DNA of 46,667 bases, from NCBI GenBank assembly GCA_037447335.1, contig JBBIGV010000024.1:1-46667 (forward strand), in the 5' to 3' direction. The notes beneath the pieces were generated by a model, which worked only from the letters and a program-made list of their open reading frames with translations, made no database searches and was not told the origin of the DNA. Each line of letters begins with the position of its first letter. Position 1 is the stretch's first letter. This stretch comes from JBBIGV01 sp037447335 (lineage in GTDB: Bacteria; Bacteroidota; Ignavibacteria; Ignavibacteriales; Ignavibacteriaceae). Positions 35,440 through 45,002 of this stretch are shown in pieces. The translations under genes were made by a program, and so were the position numbers.

Positions 35440-35578
35440 TGTTTTAGACGCAGAATGAATTGTATGGTTCCACAATAAAAACTGTTATTATGCTGTTAAA
35501 TATAAGTTTTTGAAAATAGTTTACTTGCATGAATATACACATCTACTTAAATTGACCTGACAATTATAGGAGTTCTTC

Positions 35579-35920
35579 ATGAAAATAAAAACCAGCGAAA
35601 GGTACGGAGCCGTCATTATAGAACTAAAGGGAAATGTGATGGGCGGTGAAGACACAAAAGACTTTACCGGGCTTCTGCATAAGTTTATTGATGAGGGGAA
35701 AAAGAATATTGTTATTGATCTCTCTGATGTAAAGTTCATGAATAGTTCCGGGTTGGGGATGCTTATCAGCGGCTTAACTACCATGAAGAAAGCAGATGGC
35801 AATTTGAAGTTAGCCCGCGTTACGGAGAAAATTGAAAGTTTACTGATTATTACAAAACTTATTACAATTTTTGAGTCTTTTGAGACCGTTGAAGAAGCAG
35901 TTAAAAGCTTCTCGAATTAA
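35579..35920 (+). CDS. STAS-domain anti-sigma-factor antagonist
   Basis: A single STAS domain of 113 residues with the phospho-acceptor motif FMNSSGLG at 53-60 (Ser 56/57). AGGAG lies at 35568-35572, 6 nt before the ATG. It stands alone on the plus strand and has its own terminator. It could be a second substrate of the kinase and phosphatases encoded at 25.8-33 kb. Confidence 0.9.
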   Translation: MKIKTSERYGAVIIELKGNVMGGEDTKDFTGLLHKFIDEGKKNIVIDLSDVKFMNSSGLGMLISGLTTMKKADGNLKLARVTEKIESLLIITKLITIFESFETVEEAVKSFSN

Positions 35921-35948
35921 TCTATGCTAAAATAGTTTATCTTATACT

Positions 35949-35980
35949 AACTCCGGGTTGTGGAATTCGGAGTTTTATTT
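35949..35980 (+). terminator. Rho-independent terminator
   Basis: Arms AACTCCG/CGGAGTT with a 12-nt loop are followed by TTATTTTG, 28 nt after the stop of the STAS gene and 31 nt before purA. Confidence 0.7.
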
Positions 35981-36010
35981 TGCAATTTTAAAAAATCATA
36001 CAGGTAATCA

Positions 36011-37285
36011 ATGGGTGTTACAATATTAGTTGGCAGCCAGTGGGGAGACGAAGGTAAAGGAAAAATAGTTGATATACTCAGTGAAAATTACGATATAGTT
36101 ACCCGCTACCAGGGCGGTGCAAATGCAGGGCATACTGTTATTATTGGCGACAAGCAATTCATTCTTCACCTTATCCCATCAGGTATATTAAGAGATGATG
36201 TGATTTGTGTTATTGGCAATGGCGTTGTAATTGATCCTTCAGCTTTACTCGAAGAAATAAATCTGCTTGAAGAGAATGATATTAAAGTGAACAACAGGCT
36301 GCTTATAAGCCATAGTGCTCACCTGATTATGCCTTATCATAAATTACTCGATTCAATAAGCGAAAGCAGTGACAGGAAAATCGGAACTACAGGAAGAGGA
36401 ATCGGACCTTGCTACATCGACAAATATGCAAGAAAGGGCATTCGTATTGTTGACCTTCTCGACAGAAAATCACTTGAAGAAAAAATCAGGATGAACCTTT
36501 TGGAAAAGAACAATCTTCTTAAAAAAGTTTATGAGCGTGAAGAGCTGGACGTTGAGGAAATTATCAGACAATATGTTGAATTTGATAAAAGAATTGATAA
36601 GTATATTAAAGATGTTCCTGCGTATCTCAATAATGCAATTGCCGATGGCAAATCTATCCTGCTCGAAGGTGCACAAGGAACCCTGCTCGACGTTGATTTT
36701 GGCACATATCCTTTTGTTACTTCTTCAAGTCCTACTTCGGGAGGGGCATGTATCGGTTCCGGTATCCCACCAAATAAAATTGATGAGGTTTACGGGATCG
36801 TCAAAGCATATACTACCCGTGTTGGTAACGGTCCATTCCCTACAGAGCTGTTAGACGATGACGGTGAAAAATTAAGAAAAATCGGCGCCGAGTATGGTGC
36901 AACTACAGGACGTCCGAGGCGCTGCGGCTGGTTTGATGCATTCCTTGTTAAATACTCTGCTATGATAAATGGCATTGATAAAGTTGCAATCACAAAACTT
37001 GACGTTCTAAGCGCATTCGAAAATATAAAAGTTTGTATCGGTTATGAACTTAATGGGAAAACGGTTAAATCCTTCCCGACCGACCCGGAAAGGCTCTCAC
37101 TTGTAAAACCTGTTTATGAAACCCTGCCCGGCTGGAATACGGACATAAGTAACTGTAAATCTTATGATGAGCTTCCCGCAAATACCAAAAATTACCTTTC
37201 CTTTATTTCAGAACACGCGGGAATAAAGCCGGATATAATTTCTGTCGGACCTAAAAGAATGCAGGATTTTTATACCGGGCGATAA
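36011..37285 (+). CDS. purA: Adenylosuccinate synthetase
   Basis: PurA makes adenylosuccinate from IMP, aspartate and GTP, the first committed step to AMP. The 424-residue protein has the N-terminal GTP-binding GSQWGDEGKGKIVD (catalytic Asp 13), QGGANAGHTV near 36, TTGRGIGPCYIDK near 128, EGAQGTLLDVDFGTYPFVTSS near 220, TGRPRRCGWFD near 302 and KLDVLSAF near 328. Length and motifs are normal. Weak AGGTAA precedes the ATG. A sensor-kinase gene follows 116 nt downstream. Confidence 0.98.
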   Translation: MGVTILVGSQWGDEGKGKIVDILSENYDIVTRYQGGANAGHTVIIGDKQFILHLIPSGILRDDVICVIGNGVVIDPSALLEEINLLEENDIKVNNRLLISHSAHLIMPYHKLLDSISESSDRKIGTTGRGIGPCYIDKYARKGIRIVDLLDRKSLEEKIRMNLLEKNNLLKKVYEREELDVEEIIRQYVEFDKRIDKYIKDVPAYLNNAIADGKSILLEGAQGTLLDVDFGTYPFVTSSSPTSGGACIGSGIPPNKIDEVYGIVKAYTTRVGNGPFPTELLDDDGEKLRKIGAEYGATTGRPRRCGWFDAFLVKYSAMINGIDKVAITKLDVLSAFENIKVCIGYELNGKTVKSFPTDPERLSLVKPVYETLPGWNTDISNCKSYDELPANTKNYLSFISEHAGIKPDIISVGPKRMQDFYTGR

Positions 37286-37401
37286 TCTGATAGCTGTATT
37301 CGTTTTGCAGCAAAAAATATTGGGTGGTATTTCCTTTTAAAATAAGCGAATTTTATTGAAAAGATTTTATCATTTTAATAATTCAAACCGGAGTGTCTAA
37401 G

Positions 37402-38610
37402 ATGAAAATGTCCGGAGGTCCCGCCTCGCTAAATATCAAAATCATTCTTCTGTGCATAGCCGTGCTGATTGCCGGAGGCACGCTGTACTACACAAATAAT
37501 CTTGTTCATAAGCTGCAGGAGAAGGAGCGGCAAATAGTTCAGTTGTATGCCAAAGGAATTGAGTATATTGCCAACACCTCAAACCCTGATGTGGATATTA
37601 CGTTCCTCTTCGATAATATTATCAAGCCAATTGATTTTCCGATGATCTTAACCGATCCGAACGATCGTGTTAACATCTTCAGCAAGACCGATATAAGAAA
37701 CGTTGACTATGATACTACCTTATCAGATTCGGAGCTTGAGGAATTCTTTGCCAGCCTGGTCAGGAAGATGGACGAAGTCAATACACCCATAATTGTTACT
37801 TATGATGATACGATCGTTCTGACAAAAATTCATTATGGTGATTCTGATTTAATTAATCAGTTGAAATACTACCCTTACCTTCAGATAATTATTGCATCGT
37901 TGTTTATAATGCTTGGATATATCGGTTTCAGTAATATTAAAAAGAATGAACAGAGCAACATCTGGGTTGGTATGGCTAAAGAAACCGCTCATCAGTTCGG
38001 GACGCCTATTTCGAGTCTTATGGGCTGGCTTGAAATGCTAAAACTGCATTACAATGATCCGGATAAAGTACTGGATATTACAGAAGAGATTGGAAGTGAT
38101 GTTGAAAAGCTTAATAAGATTACTTACAGGTTTTCGAAAATAGGTGCATCCCCCGAAATCAGGAAGCATGTTGTTTTTGATGAAGTTCAGAAGGTAACTG
38201 AATACTTCCAGCGAAGACTGCCTCAAACAGGCAAATGTGCCGAGCTGAAAATTGATGGCGATAAGCAGGTTTGTGCAAATCTTAACTCTGAATTATTTGA
38301 GTGGGTTATTGAAAACCTTTTTAAAAATGCACTTGATGCAATTGAACATCCTGACGGGAAAATAAATATTCTTATAAAAGAAAACCGCAGCAAAGTTGAA
38401 ATAGAGGTAAGTGATAACGGAAAAGGCATTGATCTTAAAAGAAGAAAAGACATCTTCCGACCCGGCTATAGTACGAAAAGACGAGGTTGGGGTCTGGGAT
38501 TAAGCCTGTCAAAAAGAATAATTGAAACTTATCACAATGGTAAGATTAGTGTTAAATATTCTGTGCCCGGTGAAGGCACAACTTTTAAAATTGTACTCAA
38601 AAAAGCTTAG
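37402..38610 (+). CDS. Membrane sensor histidine kinase
   Basis: The 402-residue protein has membrane helices at ~11-30 and ~152-175 bracketing a ~120-residue extracytoplasmic domain, then a HisKA-like domain with the phospho-acceptor histidine in ETAHQFGTPISSLMGW near 198, a form common in Bacteroidota. The ATPase domain has the N-box NLFKNALDAI, G1 SDNGKGID and G2 GWGLGLSLSKRI. I chose ATG 37402, with GGAG at 37390-37393; the frame opens at GTG 37393. There is no response regulator next to it, so it is an orphan here. Its stop overlaps the stop of nadA by 4 nt in convergent orientation. Confidence 0.92.
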   Translation: MKMSGGPASLNIKIILLCIAVLIAGGTLYYTNNLVHKLQEKERQIVQLYAKGIEYIANTSNPDVDITFLFDNIIKPIDFPMILTDPNDRVNIFSKTDIRNVDYDTTLSDSELEEFFASLVRKMDEVNTPIIVTYDDTIVLTKIHYGDSDLINQLKYYPYLQIIIASLFIMLGYIGFSNIKKNEQSNIWVGMAKETAHQFGTPISSLMGWLEMLKLHYNDPDKVLDITEEIGSDVEKLNKITYRFSKIGASPEIRKHVVFDEVQKVTEYFQRRLPQTGKCAELKIDGDKQVCANLNSELFEWVIENLFKNALDAIEHPDGKINILIKENRSKVEIEVSDNGKGIDLKRRKDIFRPGYSTKRRGWGLGLSLSKRIIETYHNGKISVKYSVPGEGTTFKIVLKKA

Positions 38611-39572
38611 CTCATTTCAAGCATTCGTGCTATGGGCAACAGCGCTTTTGCCATAAGTTCTTCATCCAGCCTGATCAGAGGTTCTCTGTTTTTCATGCAC
38701 AGGTACAATTTCTCGAGTGTGTTAAGTTTCATAAACGGACATTCGTTGCAATTGCAATTCTTATCCGGTGGCGCTGGTATAAATTGTTTATTTAGAGCAA
38801 GTTTCGTCATCTGATGAATTATTCCAACCTCTGTTGCAACAATATAACTTGCAGCAGTATCTTCCTGAACAAATTTAAGCAGCTTGCTTGTTGAACCTAT
38901 AAAATCCGCTTTAGAAAGAACGGCATCCTCACATTCCGGGTGAGCGATTAATTTTGCCGCTGGGTGCTCAAGTTTTAGCTCGAATATTTTCTGCTCGCTG
39001 AAAGTCTCGTGAACTATACAAGTCCCATCCCACAACAACATCTCTCTGCCTGTTTTTCTCATTAAATATTTTCCAAGATTTCTGTCAGGAGAAAACAGTA
39101 TTGGTTTATCGGGCGGGATCTGGTTAATGATTTTTTCTGCATTGCTTGAGGTGCAAATAATATCGCTTAATGCTTTTACGGCAGCCGAACAATTGATGTA
39201 AGTAATTGCGATATGATCCGGGTGCTTTTCGCGGAATGCCTTGAATAAAGGCGGAGGGCAGCTGTCAGACAATGAACAACCTGCTTCAAGATCGGGCAGC
39301 AGCACCAATTTGTCAGGATTAAGGATCTTCGCTGTTTCTGCCATAAAGTGTACACCGGCGAAAACTATTACATCGCTATCTGTCAATTTTGCTTTGCGCG
39401 CAAGTTCGAGACTATCGCCAACAAAATCAGCAAGGTCCTGTATCTCAGAGTACTGATAATAGTGTGCTAATATTACTGCGTTTAATTCATTCTTCAGTTT
39501 TAGAATTTCTTCTTTGAAATCAATTTTTATGTCAACTTCTTCCAATAACATACTGAACTCAACTCCCTTCAT
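38607..39572 (-). CDS. nadA: Quinolinate synthase A
   Basis: NadA condenses iminoaspartate with dihydroxyacetone phosphate to quinolinate in NAD synthesis, using a [4Fe-4S] cluster. The 321-residue protein has AVILAHYYQYSEIQDLADFVGDS, the FAGVHFMAETAKIL motif, and three likely cluster cysteines in TYINCSAAVKA (~129), AHPECEDA (~217) and CNCNECPFM (~284). HPECEDAVL is characteristic. The start may be ATG 39572 or the next Met at 39551. No nadB or nadC is adjacent. Confidence 0.96.
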   Translation of the reverse strand: MKGVEFSMLLEEVDIKIDFKEEILKLKNELNAVILAHYYQYSEIQDLADFVGDSLELARKAKLTDSDVIVFAGVHFMAETAKILNPDKLVLLPDLEAGCSLSDSCPPPLFKAFREKHPDHIAITYINCSAAVKALSDIICTSSNAEKIINQIPPDKPILFSPDRNLGKYLMRKTGREMLLWDGTCIVHETFSEQKIFELKLEHPAAKLIAHPECEDAVLSKADFIGSTSKLLKFVQEDTAASYIVATEVGIIHQMTKLALNKQFIPAPPDKNCNCNECPFMKLNTLEKLYLCMKNREPLIRLDEELMAKALLPIARMLEMS

Positions 39573-40041
39573 AAATTTTTCTTAAAGATAAGTAATTATT
39601 ACGAACAACCCGAATATTCAGGTCACAGTTCATTTCAAATAATCAGAAATTCAGGATTGCTTCACACGGCATATAACTTGTAAAATTTCCGGAGAAAAGT
39701 AAAGGTAATATCAGCCGCAGTGGTTTTTGTTAACAACAATCAGCTTTATTGGTTTCAAATCATATTATCAGTAAAATTAACGTAAAATATAAATGCCAAG
39801 ACTTTCAGTAATACTTTTCATCCATAAATTTACCGGTAAATACTGCTCTAATTACTTTTCAGCGCAGGAAAAAATGCATTTTTCACTTAAAATCGAAGTC
39901 TTGTAAACTGGCATGCAAGTTGCAATATAATACCTGAAATAGAAAATAGTTTTAAGCATAGCATCCCTCCCAGAAATGACACACAAACTGTCGGGTTTTA
40001 GCCCTCAAAATCCGACAGTTTCCTCTTTTAAAGCACTTTAA
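39573..40041. other. Intergenic region between nadA and aroB
   Basis: This 469-base stretch holds the nadA promoter, a hairpin at 39985-40021 and otherwise nothing I recognise. A pair of inverted segments (ATGCCA near 39793 with TGGCAT near 39910, and AGACTT with AAGTCT inside) spans about 120 bases but is interrupted by long loops. Confidence 0.4.
39985..40021 (-). terminator. Hairpin after aroB, possible terminator
   Basis: Arms AAACTGTCGG/CCGACAGTTT (with a G-T-extended base) enclose a 17-nt loop, 21 nt after the aroB stop. The minus-strand side has no T-run after the stem, so its terminator function is uncertain. Confidence 0.4.
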
Positions 40042-41184
40042 TCAATAAACCTTATTCAGAACCTTTATTACCTCCAACATTTCTTCTAATGCAGATTTAA
40101 TTAACTTTCTGTCAGGATTAACACCTGTAACAATTTCTCGAATATCTGAAATCAAAATAAATCTATACTTTCCATCCCTTCGCTTCTTATCATAATCAAT
40201 AAAAGATAAGGCTGCCGGAATTTTCAAAGCTAATATTTCCTTGGGGATATGAATTTTCAGAGGAAGACTAAAAAACTTTTCAGCATTCTGCTTGGTAATC
40301 AACCCAACTTCCCGTGATAGAATAATTGCCGCAATAATCCCTGCGGCAATTGCATATCCGTGCTTCACTTTGAACTCTAAACCGCTTTCGATTGCATGCC
40401 CGAATGTATGACCAAAATTAAGGATTTGCCTGATACCTGCTTCATATTCATCGGCTTCAACTACTGCTTTTTTTATTTGTAAGCATCTGTAGATTAATTC
40501 AGTGTAACCTGATAGTTTGCCCGACAGTAACAAGTTGATATTCTTTTTTAGATAATTATAATACGATTCATCAGCAATGAATGCATATTTTATTATCTCA
40601 CCAAAAGCGGCTTTGATTTCAACGTCCGGTAAAGTTTTAAGAAAGTCTGTTTCTATAAAAACAAGCTGCGGAGGATAAATAGTACCTATAATGTTTTTCG
40701 CATCATTAAAGTTTATAGCCGTCTTTCCTCCGATACAGCTATCAACCATTGAAAGTAAGGTCGTGGGAATATGAACCAGCTTAATGCCGCGCAAATATGT
40801 AGAAGCTGCAAGTCCGGCAATATCTCCTGTTACGCCGCCGCCAATTGCGAGCATCACAGTGTGTTTGTCACATTTATTTTTAAGCAGGAAGGAATAAATT
40901 TTATTTAATTGTTCAGATGATTTCGATCTTTCGCCTTGTGGCACAGTATGGAATATTACTTTTTGAAAATTATCATTAAGTATCTCGCTTATCGTTACCC
41001 AATGCAGCCGTTTTACTTCAGAATCAATAACAGCACACACCAAAGCGGGATTTGAAATCTTTTTGATTGCACCCGGAAGCTGTGTGAGAATGTTATTTCC
41101 GATTTTAACCTGATAATCAGCAACCTTAGATTTTATATCAAGAGTATATCTTTTCAAATTTTTATGCCTTTGCTGATAATCCAT
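40042..41184 (-). CDS. aroB: 3-dehydroquinate synthase
   Basis: AroB converts DAHP to 3-dehydroquinate, the second shikimate-pathway step, with NAD+ and a divalent metal. The 380-residue protein has the NAD-binding GGGVTGDIAGLAASTYLRGI near 115-134, HIPTTLLSMVDSCIGGKTAIN near 139-159, the metal ligands in AAFGEIIKYAFI (Glu), and RQILNFGHTFGHAIES (His) near 243-258. ATG 41184 puts 31 nt inside aroK; a TTG at 41157 would remove the overlap and also fits the family start. Confidence 0.96.
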   Translation of the reverse strand: MDYQQRHKNLKRYTLDIKSKVADYQVKIGNNILTQLPGAIKKISNPALVCAVIDSEVKRLHWVTISEILNDNFQKVIFHTVPQGERSKSSEQLNKIYSFLLKNKCDKHTVMLAIGGGVTGDIAGLAASTYLRGIKLVHIPTTLLSMVDSCIGGKTAINFNDAKNIIGTIYPPQLVFIETDFLKTLPDVEIKAAFGEIIKYAFIADESYYNYLKKNINLLLSGKLSGYTELIYRCLQIKKAVVEADEYEAGIRQILNFGHTFGHAIESGLEFKVKHGYAIAAGIIAAIILSREVGLITKQNAEKFFSLPLKIHIPKEILALKIPAALSFIDYDKKRRDGKYRFILISDIREIVTGVNPDRKLIKSALEEMLEVIKVLNKVY

Positions 41185-41699
41185 ACAATTTTATCAATTG
41201 TTTTACCAACAGTATTTTTATCAGTATCAATTTCAATATCTGCCTGATTATAATACTTTATCCGTTCGCCAAGAATTTCATTTATCTTATCGAGCAGCAT
41301 TACCTTTTTTGGTTCATCATCTCCATCGAACAGAAGAATTGGTCTGTCTCTTTTGAATCTCAGCCTCTCGTAAGCAATATCCGGCGAAGTTTTCAGATGA
41401 ATGATGAAACCATGAGATTTCATAAAATGCAGATTGTCGTCATCTGCGATCGTGCCGCCGCCAAGAGAAATTACAAGATTAGAACCTTCTGATAATTCCT
41501 TTAAAACACCGGATTCATATTGCCTGAATGCCTCCTCACCCTCATCCTGAAAAATTTCTCTCACCTTTTTTTTAAAAAGCTTCTCAACTTCCCTATCAAG
41601 GTCAAAAAAATCCCATCCGAGCGTGTTTGCAAGTATAGGACCAATAGTGCTTTTACCCGCACCCATAAACCCTGTAAGATATATTATATTTTTTTTCAT
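41154..41699 (-). CDS. aroK: Shikimate kinase
   Basis: AroK phosphorylates shikimate with ATP. The 181-residue protein has the Walker A GFMGAGKSTIG at ~9-19, DLDREVEKLF near 33, the shikimate-binding SLGGGTI near 80 and a lid RLRFKRDRPIL near 115. It leads a two-gene operon with aroB, which overlaps its end. Confidence 0.96.
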   Translation of the reverse strand: MKKNIIYLTGFMGAGKSTIGPILANTLGWDFFDLDREVEKLFKKKVREIFQDEGEEAFRQYESGVLKELSEGSNLVISLGGGTIADDDNLHFMKSHGFIIHLKTSPDIAYERLRFKRDRPILLFDGDDEPKKVMLLDKINEILGERIKYYNQADIEIDTDKNTVGKTIDKIVWIISKGIKI

Positions 41700-41772
41700 A
41701 ATTAATGCTCACTATGCTGGCTTACGTAAAATGATACCAGCAGTAAACCTTTTTATAGCACTACTATCATGT

Positions 41773-42486
41773 CTAAAAGTGAAAAGCAATTCCAAAGATA
41801 AAAGTAACGCCATCAACATTAATTTTCGAATCGAAACTTTGCTGTGGTAAAGTTATCAGAACGCCGTTGTATTCGACTTCCCGCTTATTATATCTGCTTT
41901 TTACCGTAAACTGAGGATCACGGAATTTCATCTCACCCCGGGCAGATAAAAAGTCCGTTATCATATAATCTCCGGAGATTAAAACGTGAATTCCATAAGC
42001 AGTTTTTCTTTCAACATTTGATACTTTAACCTGACCAAATTGCCTGATGTGTTCTCCCAAATAGTAACCGATTCCACCACCCATCGTAAACTTAAAGTCC
42101 TCGGTTGAAAAGGGTAATATATAAAACAATGTGAACTCAAGCGGAATTAATATAAAGCCATCATTAACAATAATATTGATGGTAGTGTTACCACCAAAAA
42201 CAGTTAAGTTAGGACCGGCTTTTACGCTCTTCATATATTCAGTACCAAACCCGAGCATAATCCCTTCGCTGACTTTGTAGCGGAATTCTATGGCAGGATT
42301 AAAAATATCCTCTAAAGGAAAAGCATTATTTCGAAGAATGGGATCTGATGAAAAAGGAGTAAGGTAAACCAATGCTGATGTTGTGTATACTCCATTTACA
42401 GATACACTGAAATCTTTATCATTATATTGCGGATAGATAACCTCAAATGAAAGCAGAAATAATATTATCAGGTTAAAGTATTTCAT
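41773..42486 (-). CDS. Outer-membrane beta-barrel-like protein
   Basis: The 237-residue product has a signal peptide (residues ~1-20, ending YPQ) and alternating beta-strand pattern with Gly and aromatic residues (IEFRYKVSEGIMLGFGTEY, FTMGGGIGYYLGEH, FSARGEMKFRDP-like stretches), ending VTFIFGIAFHF with a terminal Phe, all typical of small outer-membrane barrels of Bacteroidota. The function is unknown. It is downstream of the foldase gene but separated from it by a terminator. Confidence 0.72.
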   Translation of the reverse strand: MKYFNLIILFLLSFEVIYPQYNDKDFSVSVNGVYTTSALVYLTPFSSDPILRNNAFPLEDIFNPAIEFRYKVSEGIMLGFGTEYMKSVKAGPNLTVFGGNTTINIIVNDGFILIPLEFTLFYILPFSTEDFKFTMGGGIGYYLGEHIRQFGQVKVSNVERKTAYGIHVLISGDYMITDFLSARGEMKFRDPQFTVKSRYNKREVEYNGVLITLPQQSFDSKINVDGVTFIFGIAFHF

Positions 42487-42530
42487 AATAATCCTTTCGG
42501 CAAAGCCCTGACAAAAATGGACAAAATGTT

Positions 42531-42572
42531 TTAAAAATAAAAACCCTCATTCAATACTGTAATGAATGAGGG
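42531..42572 (-). terminator. Rho-independent terminator of the foldase gene
   Basis: On the minus strand arms CCCTCATTCA/TGAATGAGGG (with a 9-nt loop) are followed by TTTTTATTTTT, about 25 nt after the stop of the PpiD/SurA-like gene. Confidence 0.88.
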
Positions 42573-42596
42573 CTGCAGAAGCAAAATCATCTGTTG

Positions 42597-44684
42597 CTAC
42601 TGCCCAAAGAAAAGATACCTGTTATCAACAATTTTAGCATCCTTCTTCCTTTGCGACAGCCATTGATTAAAAAATGCAGCTTTTTTCTCCTGCAAAATAT
42701 TGTCTCTGATGGTATTTCGCTGAAGCTGGAAGGCAGTTTCATCATAGGGACTGCGTTCAATTACTTTTATCATAAAGTAACCTCGCAAGCCTCTGAAAGG
42801 TTCACTTGCCTTATTCACATCAGTATCAAGAACTTTATTCGTGAATATAAAATCCCGGCCAACCACAGGGACATTCCCATTTGTGTTGAAAGTTCCGGTT
42901 GTTGCGTATGTAATTTTGGGTTCAAGCTCTTTTGCTTTTGAGAGGTCGCCGCCTATTTTTTTAGCAATGTCTTCCATTATTTTTTTGGATACTTCAAATT
43001 TCTTTTCCCGAACTACTGTTGGTCTGATGAGTTCTTTTACTTCGTCGAAAGGTTTTACGCCTTCTTTAATAATTTCTGATATTTTAAATACGGCATATCC
43101 CTGCGGGGTTTTAAATGGGGGGCTTACAGTATTAAGTCCATTATCAAAAGCAAACTCAACCATTCTTTTATTCATTCCGATACCGGGAATTGCGCCGGCA
43201 TCTGCCTGAAACGGAGGTGATTCCGCTACTTCATAGTGCATAATTTCAACTTCTTTTTCAAAGCCGTTTTTCTGGGCAAGGTAAGAAAAATCATTTGCTG
43301 CATTAAAGATTGCATCACGGGTAGCAGCTGACTGCTTTACAGGTATCACAATTTTTTCAACAACGAATCTGCGATCAGACCGACCTGTAACTTTAACCAA
43401 ATGGACACCAAAGTTAGTTTTGATCGGCTTTTGAACTACACCAACCGCACCACCAAATGCAGCATCTTCAAATTCTTTAACCATTGTATTTCTGCCGAAC
43501 CATCCTAAGTCGCCGCCATTGGATTCAGTCCCGGGGTCATTGGAATGATTTCGTGCTAATTCTTCAAAGCTGGCTCCGGCAATAATTTCTTCATATATCT
43601 GGTTAGCTTTCTCAAAGTTTTTTTCTTCACTTTCCTGGTCATTTATCAGGATGTGAGAAGCACGGACAACAAGATCTCCTCCGCCAATTAAGTTAACAAG
43701 ATGATATAGTACATATCCCTCATATAATCCAACAGGGCCTGCAATAGTACCCGGTGATGCAGTAAGAAGTACATCTACTGCTTCTGCCTGAAGTTCTGTA
43801 ATCTGAACAGTATCACGGCTGAAGGGCTGGGTTGAATATATTTCCACGTCTCCTGCAAATTGTTCGACATCATTTCCGATTTTGTTTTTGATGTTCTCAA
43901 AAGTTCTGATAACAAAAGTTGTGTCATCTGCCGATGGTTGATTTCTGAACATCACATACTTTACTTTTCTCTGCGCTTTAATCTGGTATTTATCAAGGTT
44001 TTTCTGATAGTAGTCTTTAAGATCATCATCTGTATCTGTAACTGCAGCATCATCAATAGCTGCAACGTCCATAAAAACATATTCAACATTCGCTGTCATA
44101 TTCTGATCAATGAACTTCCGTTTAATTTCCTCTTCACTAACGGTTATTGCAGCAAATAGCTTGCTTTGCAGCTTTTCGTTCAGCTTCATTTGCCTGACAT
44201 ACTCTTCAGCCTGCACGAGCACCTGTCTGTTCTGTGGATCAAACAAAGCATTCTCGTACATCTGGCGGTCAAAATTGCCAAGTGAATCTATGAAATTTTG
44301 ACTGAGAAAATCCGGAGGGTTTGGTCCGAGGATTGCATCTTTTATTTCATCATCTGTAACGGTAATCCCAAAATTTTCTATTTCTTGTTTGAAGATTATC
44401 TGCGAAACCAGTGCATCCCAGACTTGTTCCCGGACCTGGTCCATTTCTTCTTCTTCATAGTCATTTCCGTTCTGATTTCTTCTCATTTCACGCTGCTGTT
44501 CAACCGCTTCCATGAATTCCTGATACGTTATATCAACGCCATTTATTGCACCTACATTGTTTGTACGAGCACCCATAACCTCAAGAACATTCGAATCGGA
44601 AATTACCATAAACAGAACGAACAATGCTCCAACTGTAATTATAAATGCAGGAGCCAAACTCCTCATTTTGGCCATCATAGCCAT
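42597..44684 (-). CDS. PpiD/SurA-like membrane-anchored peptidyl-prolyl isomerase
   Basis: The 695-residue protein has an N-terminal membrane anchor (~10-32) followed by a SurA_N-type chaperone region (~40-230, including INGVDITYQEFMEAVEQQ) and a parvulin PPIase domain (~340-435; VRASHILI, AGASFEELARNHSNDPGTES, GGDLGWFGRNTMVKEFEDAAF, FGVHLVKV). A second, degenerate parvulin-like region follows to ~560 (PPFKTPQGYAVFKISEI). The product should help fold exported and outer-membrane proteins, as PpiD does at the exit of SecYEG. Three closely spaced Met codons (1, 3, 4) leave the exact start open; GGAG is 11 nt before the first. Confidence 0.92.
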   Translation of the reverse strand: MAMMAKMRSLAPAFIITVGALFVLFMVISDSNVLEVMGARTNNVGAINGVDITYQEFMEAVEQQREMRRNQNGNDYEEEEMDQVREQVWDALVSQIIFKQEIENFGITVTDDEIKDAILGPNPPDFLSQNFIDSLGNFDRQMYENALFDPQNRQVLVQAEEYVRQMKLNEKLQSKLFAAITVSEEEIKRKFIDQNMTANVEYVFMDVAAIDDAAVTDTDDDLKDYYQKNLDKYQIKAQRKVKYVMFRNQPSADDTTFVIRTFENIKNKIGNDVEQFAGDVEIYSTQPFSRDTVQITELQAEAVDVLLTASPGTIAGPVGLYEGYVLYHLVNLIGGGDLVVRASHILINDQESEEKNFEKANQIYEEIIAGASFEELARNHSNDPGTESNGGDLGWFGRNTMVKEFEDAAFGGAVGVVQKPIKTNFGVHLVKVTGRSDRRFVVEKIVIPVKQSAATRDAIFNAANDFSYLAQKNGFEKEVEIMHYEVAESPPFQADAGAIPGIGMNKRMVEFAFDNGLNTVSPPFKTPQGYAVFKISEIIKEGVKPFDEVKELIRPTVVREKKFEVSKKIMEDIAKKIGGDLSKAKELEPKITYATTGTFNTNGNVPVVGRDFIFTNKVLDTDVNKASEPFRGLRGYFMIKVIERSPYDETAFQLQRNTIRDNILQEKKAAFFNQWLSQRKKDAKIVDNRYLFFGQ

Positions 44685-45002
44685 AATTTTATATTCTCCA
44701 ATTTATTGATAACTAAGAATATAAAATTAGATACGATGCTCTAAAAAAGCAATGTATTTTTAGCATGAATGATCTGCTTTTCAGGGTAAAAGATTCAATC
44801 CCCATTGATTTGATGTTATAATGCAGAGGTTCTTGTTATTGATGCGGGTATATCCCCCTTTTTTTGAGTTAATAAACCTCGAGACGGGTTGGATTTCTGA
44901 TTTTTGACTTCAATACCTGCCTGTATGTAATTTAAGTATAGGTTGACTTTCAGAACTACTGCATTTATATTTCAATTATTTCAATCAATATTAAATGATG
45001 CT
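44685..45002. other. Divergent promoter region, foldase gene and Crp-family gene
   Basis: I see no gene, RNA or repeat in this stretch. It must hold both divergent promoters. The frame of the Crp gene remains open upstream to a TTG at 44943. Confidence 0.4.

Noticed and set aside
38607..38610. Convergent 4-nt stop overlap of the sensor kinase and nadA as a regulatory feature
   Set aside because: Stop-codon overlaps between convergent genes are common in compact genomes and nothing else marks this one.
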